DNA from: Xylocopilactobacillus apicola | Lineage (GTDB): Bacteria; Bacillota; Bacilli; Lactobacillales; Lactobacillaceae | DNA: 64,000 nucleotides | Reading direction: 5' to 3' | Assembly (NCBI RefSeq): GCF_033095985.1 | Contig: NZ_AP026802.1 | Span: 620,001 to 684,000, forward strand | Part shown: positions 16,925 through 26,226 of the stretch, piece by piece | How positions within the stretch are numbered: position 1 is the first letter of the stretch | Layout: every line of letters starts with the position of its first letter | Program-made: the position numbers and the translations under genes | The notes under the pieces: model-generated | Database searches by the model: none | What the model saw: only the letters and a program-made list of their open reading frames with translations | Told to the model about the DNA's origin: nothing

Positions 16925-17941
16925 ATGTGTACAAGTATTACAGTTAGATCAGTTGAAGGACAAGTATATTATGGTCGAACGATGGATTATAGTGCAGGCA
17001 TGTTTGGCGAGGATCCAGGTACTCCAACGAGTGTTATTACGATTCCAAAAGGTTCACAAATTAAAAGTCAGTTGAATTCTTGGGATAGCAAATATGCAGT
17101 GATGGGAGTTGCGACTACCGGAACGGTTTGTTTATTCGATGGAATCAATGAAGCAGGTCTTGCTGGCGATATGCAGGTTTTGATGGAGTGCTCTTATGCT
17201 AGTAAAGATGAGTTGGCTAAACGTAATCTAACTGGGTTGTTGTGCGAGGAATTTGTAACTTTTGTTTTGACTAATTTTAAGAGTGTTGCTGAAATTAAAG
17301 AACAAATTCATAACTATGCTTTAGTTGACCAGGCTTATGAATTGGGCGGACAAAAGGTGCATGTTCCATTGCATTTTACATTTTTTGATGAAAGCGGCGC
17401 TGGAGTGGTTTTGGAACCAACTGATCATGGTGCTTTTAAAGTTTATGATAGTACAGGAGTCATGACCAATAGTCCTGAGTATTCATGGCATTTGATCAAT
17501 GTTCGTAACTACATCAGCTTAGATAACATTAATCGTGGTAAGCCTAAAAAACTTAGTGATAAATTGACCTTGGAGCCAGTTGAAATGGGAACCGGTTATG
17601 GTTTGACTGGAATTCCAGGAGATTACACTTCGCCTTCTCGCTATGTTAAGAGTACAATGGTGAGTAGTTTTATGGACCCATTTAAAAAAGAAGATGGTAT
17701 CAATCAACTTTATTCAGCTTTTAGAACTGTAATTATACCTCGTGGTTTGGAAAGAAATAGTGCCGAAGATCCGCTGAGTGATTTTACACGGTATTGGGCT
17801 GGCTATGATATCAGTGAGCGAAGAGTTTATATTCAAACATGTCGTGGGATTGGATTTAGTACTATGAAGCTTGATCCAAACCAAAAAGAAATTAAATATA
17901 CAGAAATTGATCTTTCAAATTATTCTAAAGAATTGGTTTAA
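16925..17941 (+). CDS. Choloylglycine hydrolase family enzyme (bile salt hydrolase or penicillin V acylase)
   Basis: An N-terminal nucleophile amidase that cuts bile-salt conjugates, penicillin V or acyl-homoserine-type amides. The start must be the ATG at 16925, behind GAGAGGTGA, because this puts the catalytic Cys at position 2 (MCTSI), freed by Met removal; an in-frame GTG three codons earlier would bury it. Other family residues are visible: R18 and D21 (GRTMDY), an Asn in NEAGLAGD, TNSPEYSWH, and the Arg in PSRYVKST. Length is 338 residues, normal for the family. Whether bile salts or penicillin V is preferred cannot be decided by eye. It is a single-gene unit with its own terminator. 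Confidence 0.9.
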   Translation: MCTSITVRSVEGQVYYGRTMDYSAGMFGEDPGTPTSVITIPKGSQIKSQLNSWDSKYAVMGVATTGTVCLFDGINEAGLAGDMQVLMECSYASKDELAKRNLTGLLCEEFVTFVLTNFKSVAEIKEQIHNYALVDQAYELGGQKVHVPLHFTFFDESGAGVVLEPTDHGAFKVYDSTGVMTNSPEYSWHLINVRNYISLDNINRGKPKKLSDKLTLEPVEMGTGYGLTGIPGDYTSPSRYVKSTMVSSFMDPFKKEDGINQLYSAFRTVIIPRGLERNSAEDPLSDFTRYWAGYDISERRVYIQTCRGIGFSTMKLDPNQKEIKYTEIDLSNYSKELV

Positions 17942-17946
17942 ATTAC

Positions 17947-17974
17947 GGAAGCGGGAACGCTTCCTTTTCTTTTA
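17947..17974 (+). terminator. Rho-independent terminator after the hydrolase gene
   Basis: GGAAGCG and CGCTTCC form a perfect 7-base stem with a GGAA loop, followed by a T-rich run. Confidence 0.9.
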
Positions 17975-17992
17975 AATAAATTGTGTTAAACT

Positions 17993-18001
17993 TGTTATAA
18001 T
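17993..18001 (+). promoter_or_regulatory. Extended -10 promoter of the riboflavin transport operon
   Basis: TGTTATAAT is an extended -10 element located seven bases before the FMN riboswitch. The -35 region is weak, which an extended -10 can tolerate. Confidence 0.6.
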
Positions 18002-18007
18002 AGATAG

Positions 18008-18132
18008 CTTCTTCGGGGTCGGGTGTAATTCCCAATCGGCGGTAACAAGTGTTCTTGAAGTCCGCAACCTGCCTTTTGGCAGTGGATCCGGTGCAAAGCC
18101 GGAACCGACAGTTAAAGTCTGGATGAAAGAAG
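18008..18132 (+). promoter_or_regulatory. FMN riboswitch (RFN element)
   Basis: The conserved RFN core is present: a CTTCTT arm followed by CGGGGTCGGGTGTAATTCCC, then CGGCGGTAA, AAGTCCGC, a variable hairpin (CTGCCTTTTGGCAG), GGATCCGGTG, AAAGCCGG, CCGACAG and TAAAGTCTGGATGAAAGAAG, whose end pairs with the first arm. FMN binding would let the downstream terminator form and shut off riboflavin uptake genes. Confidence 0.95.
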
Positions 18133-18189
18133 GAGTTTCTTCAATAAAGCCAATTCACTAGTTGAAGATTCTTCGTTGTAGTTTTTTTA

Positions 18190-18214
18190 CCCCGCATAAC
18201 CTGCGGGGATTTTT
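18190..18214 (+). terminator. Riboswitch-controlled terminator
   Basis: CCCCGCA and TGCGGGG form a perfect 7-base stem with a 5-base loop, followed by ATTTTTATTTT. It lies between the FMN aptamer and the first gene, and is the likely expression platform. Confidence 0.85.
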
Positions 18215-18266
18215 ATTTTAAACTGCTGCTCGATTGAGGTCATCTTGAGTTGAAGGAGGAATCAAT

Positions 18267-18926
18267 TTGAAACGTAATCAGAGTTATATTCGTTATTTGA
18301 CATTTTTAGCAGCTTTTGGTGCACTTGCTTTCCTATCTGCTGCTTATATCAAGCTTCCGGGGATCTCTTTTCTAAAATATGAACCAAAAGATGTTATTTT
18401 AACAATTGGTGGGATGGTTTTCGGACCGATTTTTGCTTTAATTTTATCGATTCTTGTTCCCTTTTTTGAAATGATCACAGTCAGTTCGACTGGCATCATC
18501 GGGTTTGTGATGAATGTAATTGCGGCGGCATGCTTTGTTTTACCGCCAGTTATTGCTTACAATCGACGAAAAAAACTACAGAATTTAATAACAGGTTTGA
18601 TTATCGGGATTTTATTACAAACTTGTTCGATGCTGCTTTGGAATTATCTACTTTCTCCGATTTTTTTTGGTTACAGTCGAGCAGATGTGGTGAAGATGTT
18701 GGTGCCAATTATACTGCCATTTAACTTGGCAAAGGGAGGATTAAATTCTCTATTCATCCTTTTAATTTACCGGCCAATTGTTGGAGCACTTTTAAAGAGC
18801 AATATTTTAAAAACAACTGACTTTAATTTGATTCAAAACGAAAAAAAGTGGACCAATCTTGCTGTGATTTTGTTGATAATTGCAACTGTAGTTTTGTTAG
18901 TGATGAGTTATTTTAAATTAATCTAG
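18267..18926 (+). CDS. ribU: Riboflavin ECF transporter S component
   Basis: A 219-residue integral membrane protein that captures riboflavin and joins an ECF module for import. Six hydrophobic segments are visible. Family features include LKYEPKDVILTIGGMVFGP (helix 2) and a SSTGIIGFVMNVIA segment, as in RibU. The FMN riboswitch upstream makes the ligand assignment strong. It starts behind GAAGGAGG. Eight bases later the ECF ATPase genes begin, so the S component and its motor are co-transcribed. Confidence 0.9.
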   Translation: MKRNQSYIRYLTFLAAFGALAFLSAAYIKLPGISFLKYEPKDVILTIGGMVFGPIFALILSILVPFFEMITVSSTGIIGFVMNVIAAACFVLPPVIAYNRRKKLQNLITGLIIGILLQTCSMLLWNYLLSPIFFGYSRADVVKMLVPIILPFNLAKGGLNSLFILLIYRPIVGALLKSNILKTTDFNLIQNEKKWTNLAVILLIIATVVLLVMSYFKLI

Positions 18927-18934
18927 GAGTCAAT

Positions 18935-19813
18935 TTGGAAGCCAAATTATTAGAAGCAAAATCCCTGAAATACACCGCTGAACAAATAATTAATTTAGAG
19001 CTTGAAACCAACAAAAAGGTGATCATTCAAGATCTCAATTTCTCAATTGCACCGGGAGAATTTGTTGGGCTAGTCGGGCCAAATGGTTCGGGCAAAACAA
19101 CGATTAGTAAGCTTCTAACTCGGATTATTGAACCGACCAGTGGGACGATTATGTTAAATGGTCAAGACTATGAGGAACTTGATGCCCAGTGGCAGCTCCA
19201 TCAAAAGGTCAGTTTGGTTTTTCAAAATGTTGATGCACAGTTTATTGCACCAAATTTTGTAGAAGATCTTAGTCTTTATTTAGGGAACTTTGGTTGGAGC
19301 AAGGAAAAAATTCAAACTCAAATGGATAAAGTCGTCACTGAGTTGGGATTGCAAGATCTTGTTGAAAAACCTTTTAAAAATTTATCTGGTGGTCAAAAGC
19401 AACTTTTGGCAATTGCAGAAGCATTGGCTGTTGACCCTGAACTCTTGATTTTGGATGAACCAACCGCTCAACTTGATCCAGAAAATTCACAGTTGGTTTT
19501 TAAGGTGATCAATAAATTGCGCCAAAATCGTAAGGTTGCGATTCTTTTAATAACGCATAAAATTACAGAACTTTCTTTAACCGAACGAGTTCTCATTCTT
19601 AATCAGGGGAAGTTGAGTAAAAAGATGAAGACTAACGACTTGCTACTTAATCCGACTTTATTAAAAGAAAATCAATTATCAATCCCGGTGACGGTTGAAA
19701 TTATTAATAAGTTATCTCATTTAATTGATCGGCCCCTAAATTTAGCTGATCCGAGCCTTGGAACATTTATTGAAACTTTGGAAAATATCTATGTTAACAG
19801 TAAAAAATCTTAA
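18935..19813 (+). CDS. ecfA1: ECF transporter ATPase, EcfA1 type
   Basis: A 292-residue ABC ATPase of the energy-coupling factor module. Walker A is GPNGSGKTT, the Q-loop lies in VFQNVDAQF, the signature is LSGGQKQ, Walker B is LLILDEPTAQLDPE and the switch His is in LLITHK. A long C-terminal tail of about 60 residues is present, as in EcfA. It uses a TTG start at 18935 behind TAGGAG. It pairs with the next ATPase and with EcfT. Confidence 0.9.
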   Translation: MEAKLLEAKSLKYTAEQIINLELETNKKVIIQDLNFSIAPGEFVGLVGPNGSGKTTISKLLTRIIEPTSGTIMLNGQDYEELDAQWQLHQKVSLVFQNVDAQFIAPNFVEDLSLYLGNFGWSKEKIQTQMDKVVTELGLQDLVEKPFKNLSGGQKQLLAIAEALAVDPELLILDEPTAQLDPENSQLVFKVINKLRQNRKVAILLITHKITELSLTERVLILNQGKLSKKMKTNDLLLNPTLLKENQLSIPVTVEIINKLSHLIDRPLNLADPSLGTFIETLENIYVNSKKS

Positions 19814-20573
19814 TTATCAAAAAATGTGGCAGAGTTTAAATTTCACGCTAGCAAAAGATAAAATTTACGCTTTATTAGGGCTTAATGGGATAGGCAAAAC
19901 AACGCTACTCAATCTTTTAAGCGGCCTCTTGCCGCCAACTAGCGGAGAGATTTTATTTAACGGCGAGTCAATTTATCAGGCTAAAAGAAATTATTTGTCC
20001 CAAGTGGGCTACTGCTTACAGGATAGTGAAAATTTATTTTTTAAACAGACGGTTGAAGAAGAATTGAATTATCATAGGGTCAAGGATGTTAAATCTGTCA
20101 TTGAAAAGCTTGATTTAGCTCAAAATTTAACTCAATCGCCCTTTGAGTTATCAGGTGGTCAACAAAAGAAATTAGAACTTGCAATCATGCTTTTGAAAGA
20201 TCCACAAATTTTATTTTGTGATGAAATTACTGCGGGACTTGATGCCGAAAATCTTGAGCTCGTCATGAATTCTTTACTTAATTACCGCCCAAATCATATC
20301 GTTGTTTTAGTCACGCATAATTTAAGCGAAGCTCTGAATTATGCAGACGATTTTTTGTTTTTGCATCCACTAGGCATCGATTTAAAATCGCGCTCAGAAG
20401 TGTTGGCAAATCCTGAAATTTTTAAATCTTTTGGTCTTATTAATCCGCCCAATTTGGAAGTCTGTCAAGCTTTAATTGACAGATCATTAATGCCTGCAGG
20501 AAATTACTACCAAACAAGTGATGAGATTGCCCATTTTTTAGCCCAGTCTTTTAAATCTACGAGGTCAGATTAA
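19791..20573 (+). CDS. ecfA2: ECF transporter ATPase, EcfA2 type
   Basis: A 260-residue ABC ATPase, starting at the ATG at 19791 inside the end of ecfA1 (overlap 23 bases). Walker A is GLNGIGKTT, signature LSGGQQKK, Walker B ILFCDEITAGLD and the switch His in LVTHN. The upstream extension of the open frame lacks a start signal. With EcfA1 it forms the heterodimeric motor that drives S-component toppling. It overlaps ecfT by one base (TAATG). Confidence 0.88.
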   Translation: MLTVKNLNYQKMWQSLNFTLAKDKIYALLGLNGIGKTTLLNLLSGLLPPTSGEILFNGESIYQAKRNYLSQVGYCLQDSENLFFKQTVEEELNYHRVKDVKSVIEKLDLAQNLTQSPFELSGGQQKKLELAIMLLKDPQILFCDEITAGLDAENLELVMNSLLNYRPNHIVVLVTHNLSEALNYADDFLFLHPLGIDLKSRSEVLANPEIFKSFGLINPPNLEVCQALIDRSLMPAGNYYQTSDEIAHFLAQSFKSTRSD

Positions 20574-21310
20574 TGGATCATAGGCCGATTGACGGACGAA
20601 CTAAACTAATCTCTTGTATTGTTTTAACTCTTTTAATGTTTACTTATCGCTATTACTGGCAGTATTTGATCACAGTTTTGCTCTTTGGGGTGGGATTAGC
20701 TTTTTTTAGTTCAGATGAGAGGCGTAAAATTTTTTCACATTGGAAATTAATTTTGTGTTTGCCATCCTTGAATTTGATTGCTAATTTATTTTTTGTGAAT
20801 GGGCGTATTATTTGGCATTGGGGCTGGTTGACTTTAACTAATTTGGACCTCCAAATCTTTATCCGGATTGCTTTACTTTTAATTTTTGCGCTTTCCTTAG
20901 TTGTCAAAACGACTCCCAAAGAAATGGCCTTATCAGTTGGAAAAATAGCTAACACCCTTAGTTTTAAAAAGTATCAGGGAGTTGGAATTCCTTTGGTTAT
21001 TATCATTATGGTTGCTTTTATTAATGAATTCGCTGAAACTTTTGTTTCGGTCCGTTCGGCCTATGTATTAAGGCAATCGCGACAAGTACAGAGGTTAAGA
21101 GCAGCTGTAGATTATATCTTTTTATTGCAACCAATAATATTAGTTGCATTAAAGAAAGCCGATCGGGTCTCGGATGCTTTAATTGCTAAAGGATTTCATC
21201 GGGAGGCGCATCTTTTCAATTACCAAGCCGTTAAGTATCATCTAAAAGATTACCTAATTTATTTAGTGCTTTTAATAATCATATTCGCTAATACTTTTTT
21301 GGTAAAATAG
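20573..21310 (+). CDS. ecfT: ECF transporter transmembrane coupling protein EcfT
   Basis: A 245-residue membrane protein that links the ATPases to the S component. Four to five hydrophobic segments are visible, plus a cytosolic coupling region with two Ala-Arg-type motifs represented by YVLRQSRQVQRLRAA and VSDALIAKGFHR (the usual ARG/AKGF motifs). It closes the operon and is followed by a terminator. A complete ECF module next to a single S component under an FMN riboswitch suggests a riboflavin-dedicated transporter. Confidence 0.88.
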   Translation: MDHRPIDGRTKLISCIVLTLLMFTYRYYWQYLITVLLFGVGLAFFSSDERRKIFSHWKLILCLPSLNLIANLFFVNGRIIWHWGWLTLTNLDLQIFIRIALLLIFALSLVVKTTPKEMALSVGKIANTLSFKKYQGVGIPLVIIIMVAFINEFAETFVSVRSAYVLRQSRQVQRLRAAVDYIFLLQPIILVALKKADRVSDALIAKGFHREAHLFNYQAVKYHLKDYLIYLVLLIIIFANTFLVK

Positions 21311-21326
21311 CGCTACCACTCAATTG

Positions 21327-21352
21327 ATATCCGTAATAAGGATATTTTTTTT
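21327..21352 (+). terminator. Rho-independent terminator of the riboflavin transport operon
   Basis: ATATCC and GGATAT pair around a 7-base loop and are followed by eight T. Confidence 0.8.
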
Positions 21353-21413
21353 CGCTTTAATTTGATTAGTACAATCATTTTCAGAATTGCAAGAAATAAA
21401 CTGTATTAATTTT

Positions 21414-21427
21414 GGAAAGCGGTTCCG
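21414..21427 (+). promoter_or_regulatory. Candidate cre-like operator before the sorbitol operon
   Basis: GGAAAGCGGTTCCG is nearly palindromic and agrees with a CcpA catabolite-response element at 10 of 14 positions. It lies 34 bases before the srlD start codon, where it could block transcription in the presence of glucose. A LacI-type site for another regulator is also possible. Confidence 0.4.
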
Positions 21428-21461
21428 CTAAGATTATTTTATAAATTAAGGAGGAAAAAAT

Positions 21462-22265
21462 TTGAGTAATAATTGGTTAGATATTAAAGGACGAGTTTAT
21501 ATTGTTACGGGCGGATCTTCAGGAATTGGCGCGGCAATTGTTCAGGAATTAGTAGCAGAGGGAGCCTATGTTTATAATGCTGATTTAAAGGACGGATCTG
21601 AAAAGTCAGAGTTTTATACTTACGTTAAAACTGACGTGACTAACGAAGATGAAGTCAATAAATTAGTTGAACAGGTTCAAAAAGAACACGGGAAAATTGA
21701 TGGACTTGTGAACAATGCCGGGATCAATTTACCACGTTTAATTGTTGATCCCAAAGATCCTCGTGGAAAATACGAGTTTAAAGCCAGTGATTTTGATAAA
21801 ATGTTTTCTGTTAATGTTAAAAGCGTCTTCTTAATGTCTCAAGCTGTGGGTAGAGTTTTAGTTCAACAAGGACAAGGAGTAATTATCAACATGTCTTCTG
21901 AAGCTGGGTTAGAAGGCTCAGTTGGTCAAAGTGTTTATTCGGCGACTAAAGGAGCAATTAATGGTTTCACTAGATCTTGGGGCAAAGAACTGGGCGAATA
22001 TAATGTCAGAGTTGTCGGAATTGCACCAGGAATCATGGAAGCAACAGGTCTTCGAACTGAAACTTATGAAGAAGCACTTGCTTATACCAGACATAAAACA
22101 GTAGCTGACATCCGGGCAGGTTATAAGAGTAAGGGAACTACGCCTTTGGGTAGAAGCGGTCATTTAAGTGAAGTTGCCGATTTGGTTGCATATTATTTAT
22201 CAGATCGGGCAAGCTATATTACAGGAGTTACAACCAACGTGGCTGGTGGTAAATCTCGAGGTTAA
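21462..22265 (+). CDS. srlD: Sorbitol-6-phosphate 2-dehydrogenase
   Basis: A 267-residue short-chain dehydrogenase that oxidises sorbitol-6-phosphate to fructose-6-phosphate with NAD. Features: the cofactor motif TGGSSGIG, the NNAG motif (LVNNAGIN), the catalytic Ser region (INMSSEAG) and YSATK with Tyr and Lys. The TTG start at 21462 sits behind AAGGAGG. The substrate follows from the genes behind it, which encode all parts of a glucitol/sorbitol PTS. It is the first gene of the operon. Confidence 0.92.
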   Translation: MSNNWLDIKGRVYIVTGGSSGIGAAIVQELVAEGAYVYNADLKDGSEKSEFYTYVKTDVTNEDEVNKLVEQVQKEHGKIDGLVNNAGINLPRLIVDPKDPRGKYEFKASDFDKMFSVNVKSVFLMSQAVGRVLVQQGQGVIINMSSEAGLEGSVGQSVYSATKGAINGFTRSWGKELGEYNVRVVGIAPGIMEATGLRTETYEEALAYTRHKTVADIRAGYKSKGTTPLGRSGHLSEVADLVAYYLSDRASYITGVTTNVAGGKSRG

Positions 22266-22277
22266 GGAATCAGGGTT

Positions 22278-24137
22278 ATGTGGGAATCAAATTATGAATT
22301 ATTAAACGATTTTATTAAAAATGATTCCTTAGATCTGGTAACTTTAACCCAGGAATTTGAAGTTTCGCAAAAAACCATTTTAAAACGAATCAGCGATTTA
22401 AATGATAGTTTAGTCGGAATCGCGGAAATTAAAAATAATAATCAACGTTTTTATTTGAAAGTCTATAATTTTCAAAAATTAACTAGTCTCCAAACAAATT
22501 TTCTAAAACAATCATTGAATTTAAATAATCCAATTAAGAGGAGAGCTTTAATTGTCAAAAGATTAATCCTCTCAGCTGACTATATTATTTTAGATGATTT
22601 AAGTGAGTGGCTTTTGATTAGTAAAGGAACACTTAACCATGATTTAAAGCAGGTAAAAAAAGAGCTCAGCGAGTACCAGGCCCGGATTGTTTCTTCGACT
22701 AATAAAGGGATTAAGCTTAAAGTAAGTAACTCGTTTTCTTATGGTTTATTATTGGCAAACTTGGTTTACGACTATTGTTCACTTGAAGATTCCAATTCAG
22801 AAAATGAATACGAAAGTGATTTAAAACGTTTGGTTGAAGAGTTAGATCAATCTAAAAGTACTTATTTAAAGATTAAAAAGAATCTAACAATTCTCAAAAC
22901 CTTGTTTGAATCGGACATTCGGATTACTGAAGCAGTTAATGGAGAAGTTGATCTGTTAGATTTTGACAAGTTAAAACCATTAATCGAACAAACAGAAAAG
23001 ATTTTAGGTACTAAACTAACTAGTGCAGAAAAGCAATTTTTTAGTTATCCGTTTTTAATAAAATCTAATGCAGTAATTAGTCAAGCCAAACTAGAGGCAT
23101 ATTTGCCCCGGATCAAGCAAATTTTCTCTCAAGTAATTAAGAATATTAATAAATCAATTGGTGTTCCTCTTGATTTCTCCCGGATGTTTGAACAAATTAA
23201 ATATCATTTAGTCTTTTTGATCGAGCGTTCGTTATACCACGTTCGGGTCGAAGACGTGATTAGTAATGAAGTTGTTGACAAGTACCCAGTTGCTCAAGAG
23301 CTAGCAATCGTTACCACCCGAACTATTGGTGAAGAATTGGATTTGCAGATTTTGCCAAGCGAAGATAATTATTTAGCCCTTTATTATCAGCTTGAATTAA
23401 ATTTCAATAACGATCCGATGCAAGTAAAACATGCAGCGATTGTTGGGCATGTAAGTTTAGGAGTCAAAAATTTTATCATTCAGCAACTTAATGACTTGTT
23501 TCAAGAGACGGTAAAAGTCGAAGACTTTGCTAATGCTGATAATTTTAGTCAAAGTCAACATGAATATTTCATTGTATTTTCCGATGTGCCAATAAAAATC
23601 AATGATCAAGTAATACCAGTGGTGCGGATAAGCAATATTTTTCATCTCAATCAACTTTTAGCAAAGATTCGAGTTTCTCAACTTTATAAAGAGATCGTAG
23701 CAAAAAATTGTGAGTTTGAGTTTGCTTCCCTAAATTTCCATGACGGATATCTTAATGCAGTTCAACAAATGATTGAAGAAGATATTAAAAATGGTCAATT
23801 GAACGATAAATTTCTAACTTCTTGGTTAGAAAAAGAAAAAATTACTAATAATGTCTTTGAAAACGGCATTGCGATTCCTCACGTAATCGATAGCACCAAT
23901 TTTCAAAGAGTATTTTTGGAAATTGGGGTTTTTGACCAAGAAGTTATTTACCACAATGCTGGAGTTCGGATTGTTTTTCTAATCGGCATTCCAGCTAAGT
24001 TGAATCGGACTCTTAATCGCACGATTACAACTTTATATGATGTAATTGCGACCATTTCACAAAACAGAGATATTTATCAAAGTTTATTAAATTATGATAG
24101 CGATCAACCTTTGACGCAAATTACGGAGGGAATTTAG
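22278..24137 (+). CDS. PRD-containing activator of the sorbitol operon
   Basis: A 619-residue regulator of the BglG/MtlR-like type: N-terminal helix-turn-helix regions (about 1-120; FEVSQKTILKRISDLND and LISKGTLNHDLKQV), two PTS regulation domains (about 170-390), a EIIB-like region (about 395-490) and a C-terminal EIIA-2 domain (about 495-610) with GIAIPHV carrying the phosphorylatable His. PTS phosphorylation would tune activity to sorbitol uptake. It lies 12 bases after srlD and 2 bases before gutM, as in lactobacillar gut/srl operons. It would activate its own operon. Confidence 0.88.
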   Translation: MWESNYELLNDFIKNDSLDLVTLTQEFEVSQKTILKRISDLNDSLVGIAEIKNNNQRFYLKVYNFQKLTSLQTNFLKQSLNLNNPIKRRALIVKRLILSADYIILDDLSEWLLISKGTLNHDLKQVKKELSEYQARIVSSTNKGIKLKVSNSFSYGLLLANLVYDYCSLEDSNSENEYESDLKRLVEELDQSKSTYLKIKKNLTILKTLFESDIRITEAVNGEVDLLDFDKLKPLIEQTEKILGTKLTSAEKQFFSYPFLIKSNAVISQAKLEAYLPRIKQIFSQVIKNINKSIGVPLDFSRMFEQIKYHLVFLIERSLYHVRVEDVISNEVVDKYPVAQELAIVTTRTIGEELDLQILPSEDNYLALYYQLELNFNNDPMQVKHAAIVGHVSLGVKNFIIQQLNDLFQETVKVEDFANADNFSQSQHEYFIVFSDVPIKINDQVIPVVRISNIFHLNQLLAKIRVSQLYKEIVAKNCEFEFASLNFHDGYLNAVQQMIEEDIKNGQLNDKFLTSWLEKEKITNNVFENGIAIPHVIDSTNFQRVFLEIGVFDQEVIYHNAGVRIVFLIGIPAKLNRTLNRTITTLYDVIATISQNRDIYQSLLNYDSDQPLTQITEGI

Positions 24138-24139
24138 AG

Positions 24140-24634
24140 ATGTTGATTTTTTTTGGCCTGGTATTAGTAGGAGCATTTATTTTACAGGGAATTATGGGAC
24201 TTTTTCAGATCAAGGATTTTACCAAGCGATTTAATGAATTGCACCGAAAAGGGAAAGTTTTGATTGGTAAAAATCCGAAAAAGTTTCGTTCCGGCACTTT
24301 AATGTTGATCTCAATTGATGATCAAACAAGTGTGATCAAAGAAGCACAAATTATGAAAGGGGTCACGGTTTTTGCCAAATTTCATCAATTGCCTCAATTA
24401 AAAGATCAATCATTAGTTGAAGTGGCAGCCGATTATGATTTTTTACATCAATTGAATCCACTTGTGCGACAGTGTCTTTTAAACGCTTACAGTAATTTTA
24501 TAAATTTTAAAAACGGGACGTTGAGTCCCAGCGAATATGATACAAGAGTGAATGTTTTTAGCATGCCAGCTTTTGTTCAAATAAAAAATTTTGGTGAACG
24601 TGTTTTTGCCAAAAAGAAAACAGTTAGGAGATGA
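24140..24634 (+). CDS. gutM: Glucitol operon activator GutM
   Basis: A 164-residue protein of the GutM family: one N-terminal hydrophobic segment (about 2-22) followed by a soluble domain with FNELHRKGKVLIGKN and GTLMLISID. In E. coli GutM is an accessory activator of the glucitol operon. It lies between the PRD regulator and the PTS genes, with short spacing on both sides. Confidence 0.87.
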   Translation: MLIFFGLVLVGAFILQGIMGLFQIKDFTKRFNELHRKGKVLIGKNPKKFRSGTLMLISIDDQTSVIKEAQIMKGVTVFAKFHQLPQLKDQSLVEVAADYDFLHQLNPLVRQCLLNAYSNFINFKNGTLSPSEYDTRVNVFSMPAFVQIKNFGERVFAKKKTVRR

Positions 24635-24639
24635 ATTTA

Positions 24640-25194
24640 ATGAAATATATTAGTGAATTTGCCAAAGGCTTCATGGGATTATTTCAAAGTGGAGCAAAAA
24701 CTTTTATTGATTGGATGGGTTCAATTGTACCAGTAGTCTTACTTTTGTTGGTATTAATGAATAGTATTATCGCTTTTGTTGGTGAAGAGCGGATGAATAA
24801 GTTTGCAAAATTCGCCTCTAAAAATCCGTTTACGCGTTATTTATTACTTCCATTTTTATCAGCGTTCATGCTCGGAAATCCGATGTCTTTTACGATGGCA
24901 CGTTTTTTGCCAGAATTCTATAAGCCAAGTTACTACGCAGCTCAAGCTCAATTCTGTCATACAAGTAACGGAGTGTTCCCTCATATCAATCCAGCAGAAT
25001 TGTTTGTTTGGATGGGAATCGCCCAGGGAGTTGAAAAGTTACGTCTCAATTCGATGGATTTAGCTATCAGATACATGCTGGTTGGAATTGTAATGAATTT
25101 CATCGGTGGTTGGGTCACAGATTTTACCACTGCTTACGTTTGCAAAACTACGGGAATTCAATTGTCAAAAACAGCTGAAGTGACAGCTGATTAA
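24640..25194 (+). CDS. srlA: PTS glucitol/sorbitol-specific EIIC component
   Basis: The 184-residue membrane protein forms the first half of the sorbitol channel. Conserved family stretches are [53 protein letters not shown] and [13 protein letters not shown] chose the ATG at 24640 because TTAGGAG is well spaced to it; an ATG three codons earlier overlaps the gutM stop and is closer to the binding site. Works with srlE and srlB. Confidence 0.93.
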   Translation: MKYISEFAKGFMGLFQSGAKTFIDWMGSIVPVVLLLLVLMNSIIAFVGEERMNKFAKFASKNPFTRYLLLPFLSAFMLGNPMSFTMARFLPEFYKPSYYAAQAQFCHTSNGVFPHINPAELFVWMGIAQGVEKLRLNSMDLAIRYMLVGIVMNFIGGWVTDFTTAYVCKTTGIQLSKTAEVTAD

Positions 25195-25205
25195 GGAGAA
25201 AAAAG

Positions 25206-26204
25206 ATGAGTTCATGGCATAGTATTAAAATTACTAAAGGTTCTGGCGGCTGGGGTGGTCCATTAGTTATTACCCCTACTGAAGAAAAACACAAGTTCAT
25301 TTATGTCACGGGTGGTGATCGGCCTGAAATAGTTGATCGCATTGAACAGTTGTCGGGGATGAAGGCAGTCGATGGCTTTAAAACCTCCATTCCTGATAAC
25401 GAGACAGCTTTGGCGATTATTGACTGCGGCGGAACATTACGTTGCGGAATTTATCCTAAGAAACGAATTCCGACGGTCAACGTTTTAAGAACTGGTAAAA
25501 GTGGTCCTTTGGCTCAATATATCACGCCAGATATTTATGTTTCAGCAGTTGATGTTGATCAAATTCAGTTAGCTGATGAGTCAGAGGCTAATGAGATGCA
25601 AGCGACTGAAGAACCAGTCAAAGACACGAAATATGACACTACGCAAACTATCACCCAACAAACCAGCCACCGTAGTTTGTTAGCACGAATTGGGATGGGT
25701 GCAGGTAAAGTTATTTCTACGTTCAATCAGGCAGCAAAAAATTCAGTCCAGACAGTTATCAATACAATTATTCCTTTTATGGCTTTTGTAGCTTTATTGA
25801 TTGGAATCATCAATGGCTCTGGCCTTGGAAAAGCTGTGGCTAAATTGTTAGTTCCGTTGGCTGGAAATATCTGGGGCTTGATCATTTTAGGATTTATCTG
25901 TTCACTGCCTTTCCTTTCACCAATTTTGGGTCCGGGAGCTGTAATTTCTCAGATAATCGGAACTTTAATTGGTGTTGAGATTGGTAAGGGCCATATCCCA
26001 CCACAATATGCATTACCTGCATTATTTGCAATTAACACTCAAAACGCCTGTGATTTTATTCCAGTTGGTTTAGGTTTGGAAGAAGCTAGCTCTGAAACAG
26101 TTGAAGTAGGGGTGCCATCCGTTTTGTATTCGCGATTTTTAAACGGTGCCCCAAGGGTTTTTGTCGCTTGGCTTGCTAGTTTTGGGCTATATTCAGGTCA
26201 TTAA
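25206..26204 (+). CDS. srlE: PTS glucitol/sorbitol-specific EIIBC component
   Basis: A 332-residue protein: the N-terminal EIIB domain (about 1-110) starts [14 protein letters not shown] and contains the phospho-carrier Cys region [14 protein letters not shown]; after a charged linker (115-160), the C-terminal membrane part (about 185-330) has [21 protein letters not shown] and [15 protein letters not shown]. Sorbitol is phosphorylated during import. Start ATG at 25206 behind AAGGAG. Confidence 0.93.
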   Translation: MSSWHSIKITKGSGGWGGPLVITPTEEKHKFIYVTGGDRPEIVDRIEQLSGMKAVDGFKTSIPDNETALAIIDCGGTLRCGIYPKKRIPTVNVLRTGKSGPLAQYITPDIYVSAVDVDQIQLADESEANEMQATEEPVKDTKYDTTQTITQQTSHRSLLARIGMGAGKVISTFNQAAKNSVQTVINTIIPFMAFVALLIGIINGSGLGKAVAKLLVPLAGNIWGLIILGFICSLPFLSPILGPGAVISQIIGTLIGVEIGKGHIPPQYALPALFAINTQNACDFIPVGLGLEEASSETVEVGVPSVLYSRFLNGAPRVFVAWLASFGLYSGH

Positions 26205-26226
26205 TTAAAGATTAGGAGATTTATTT

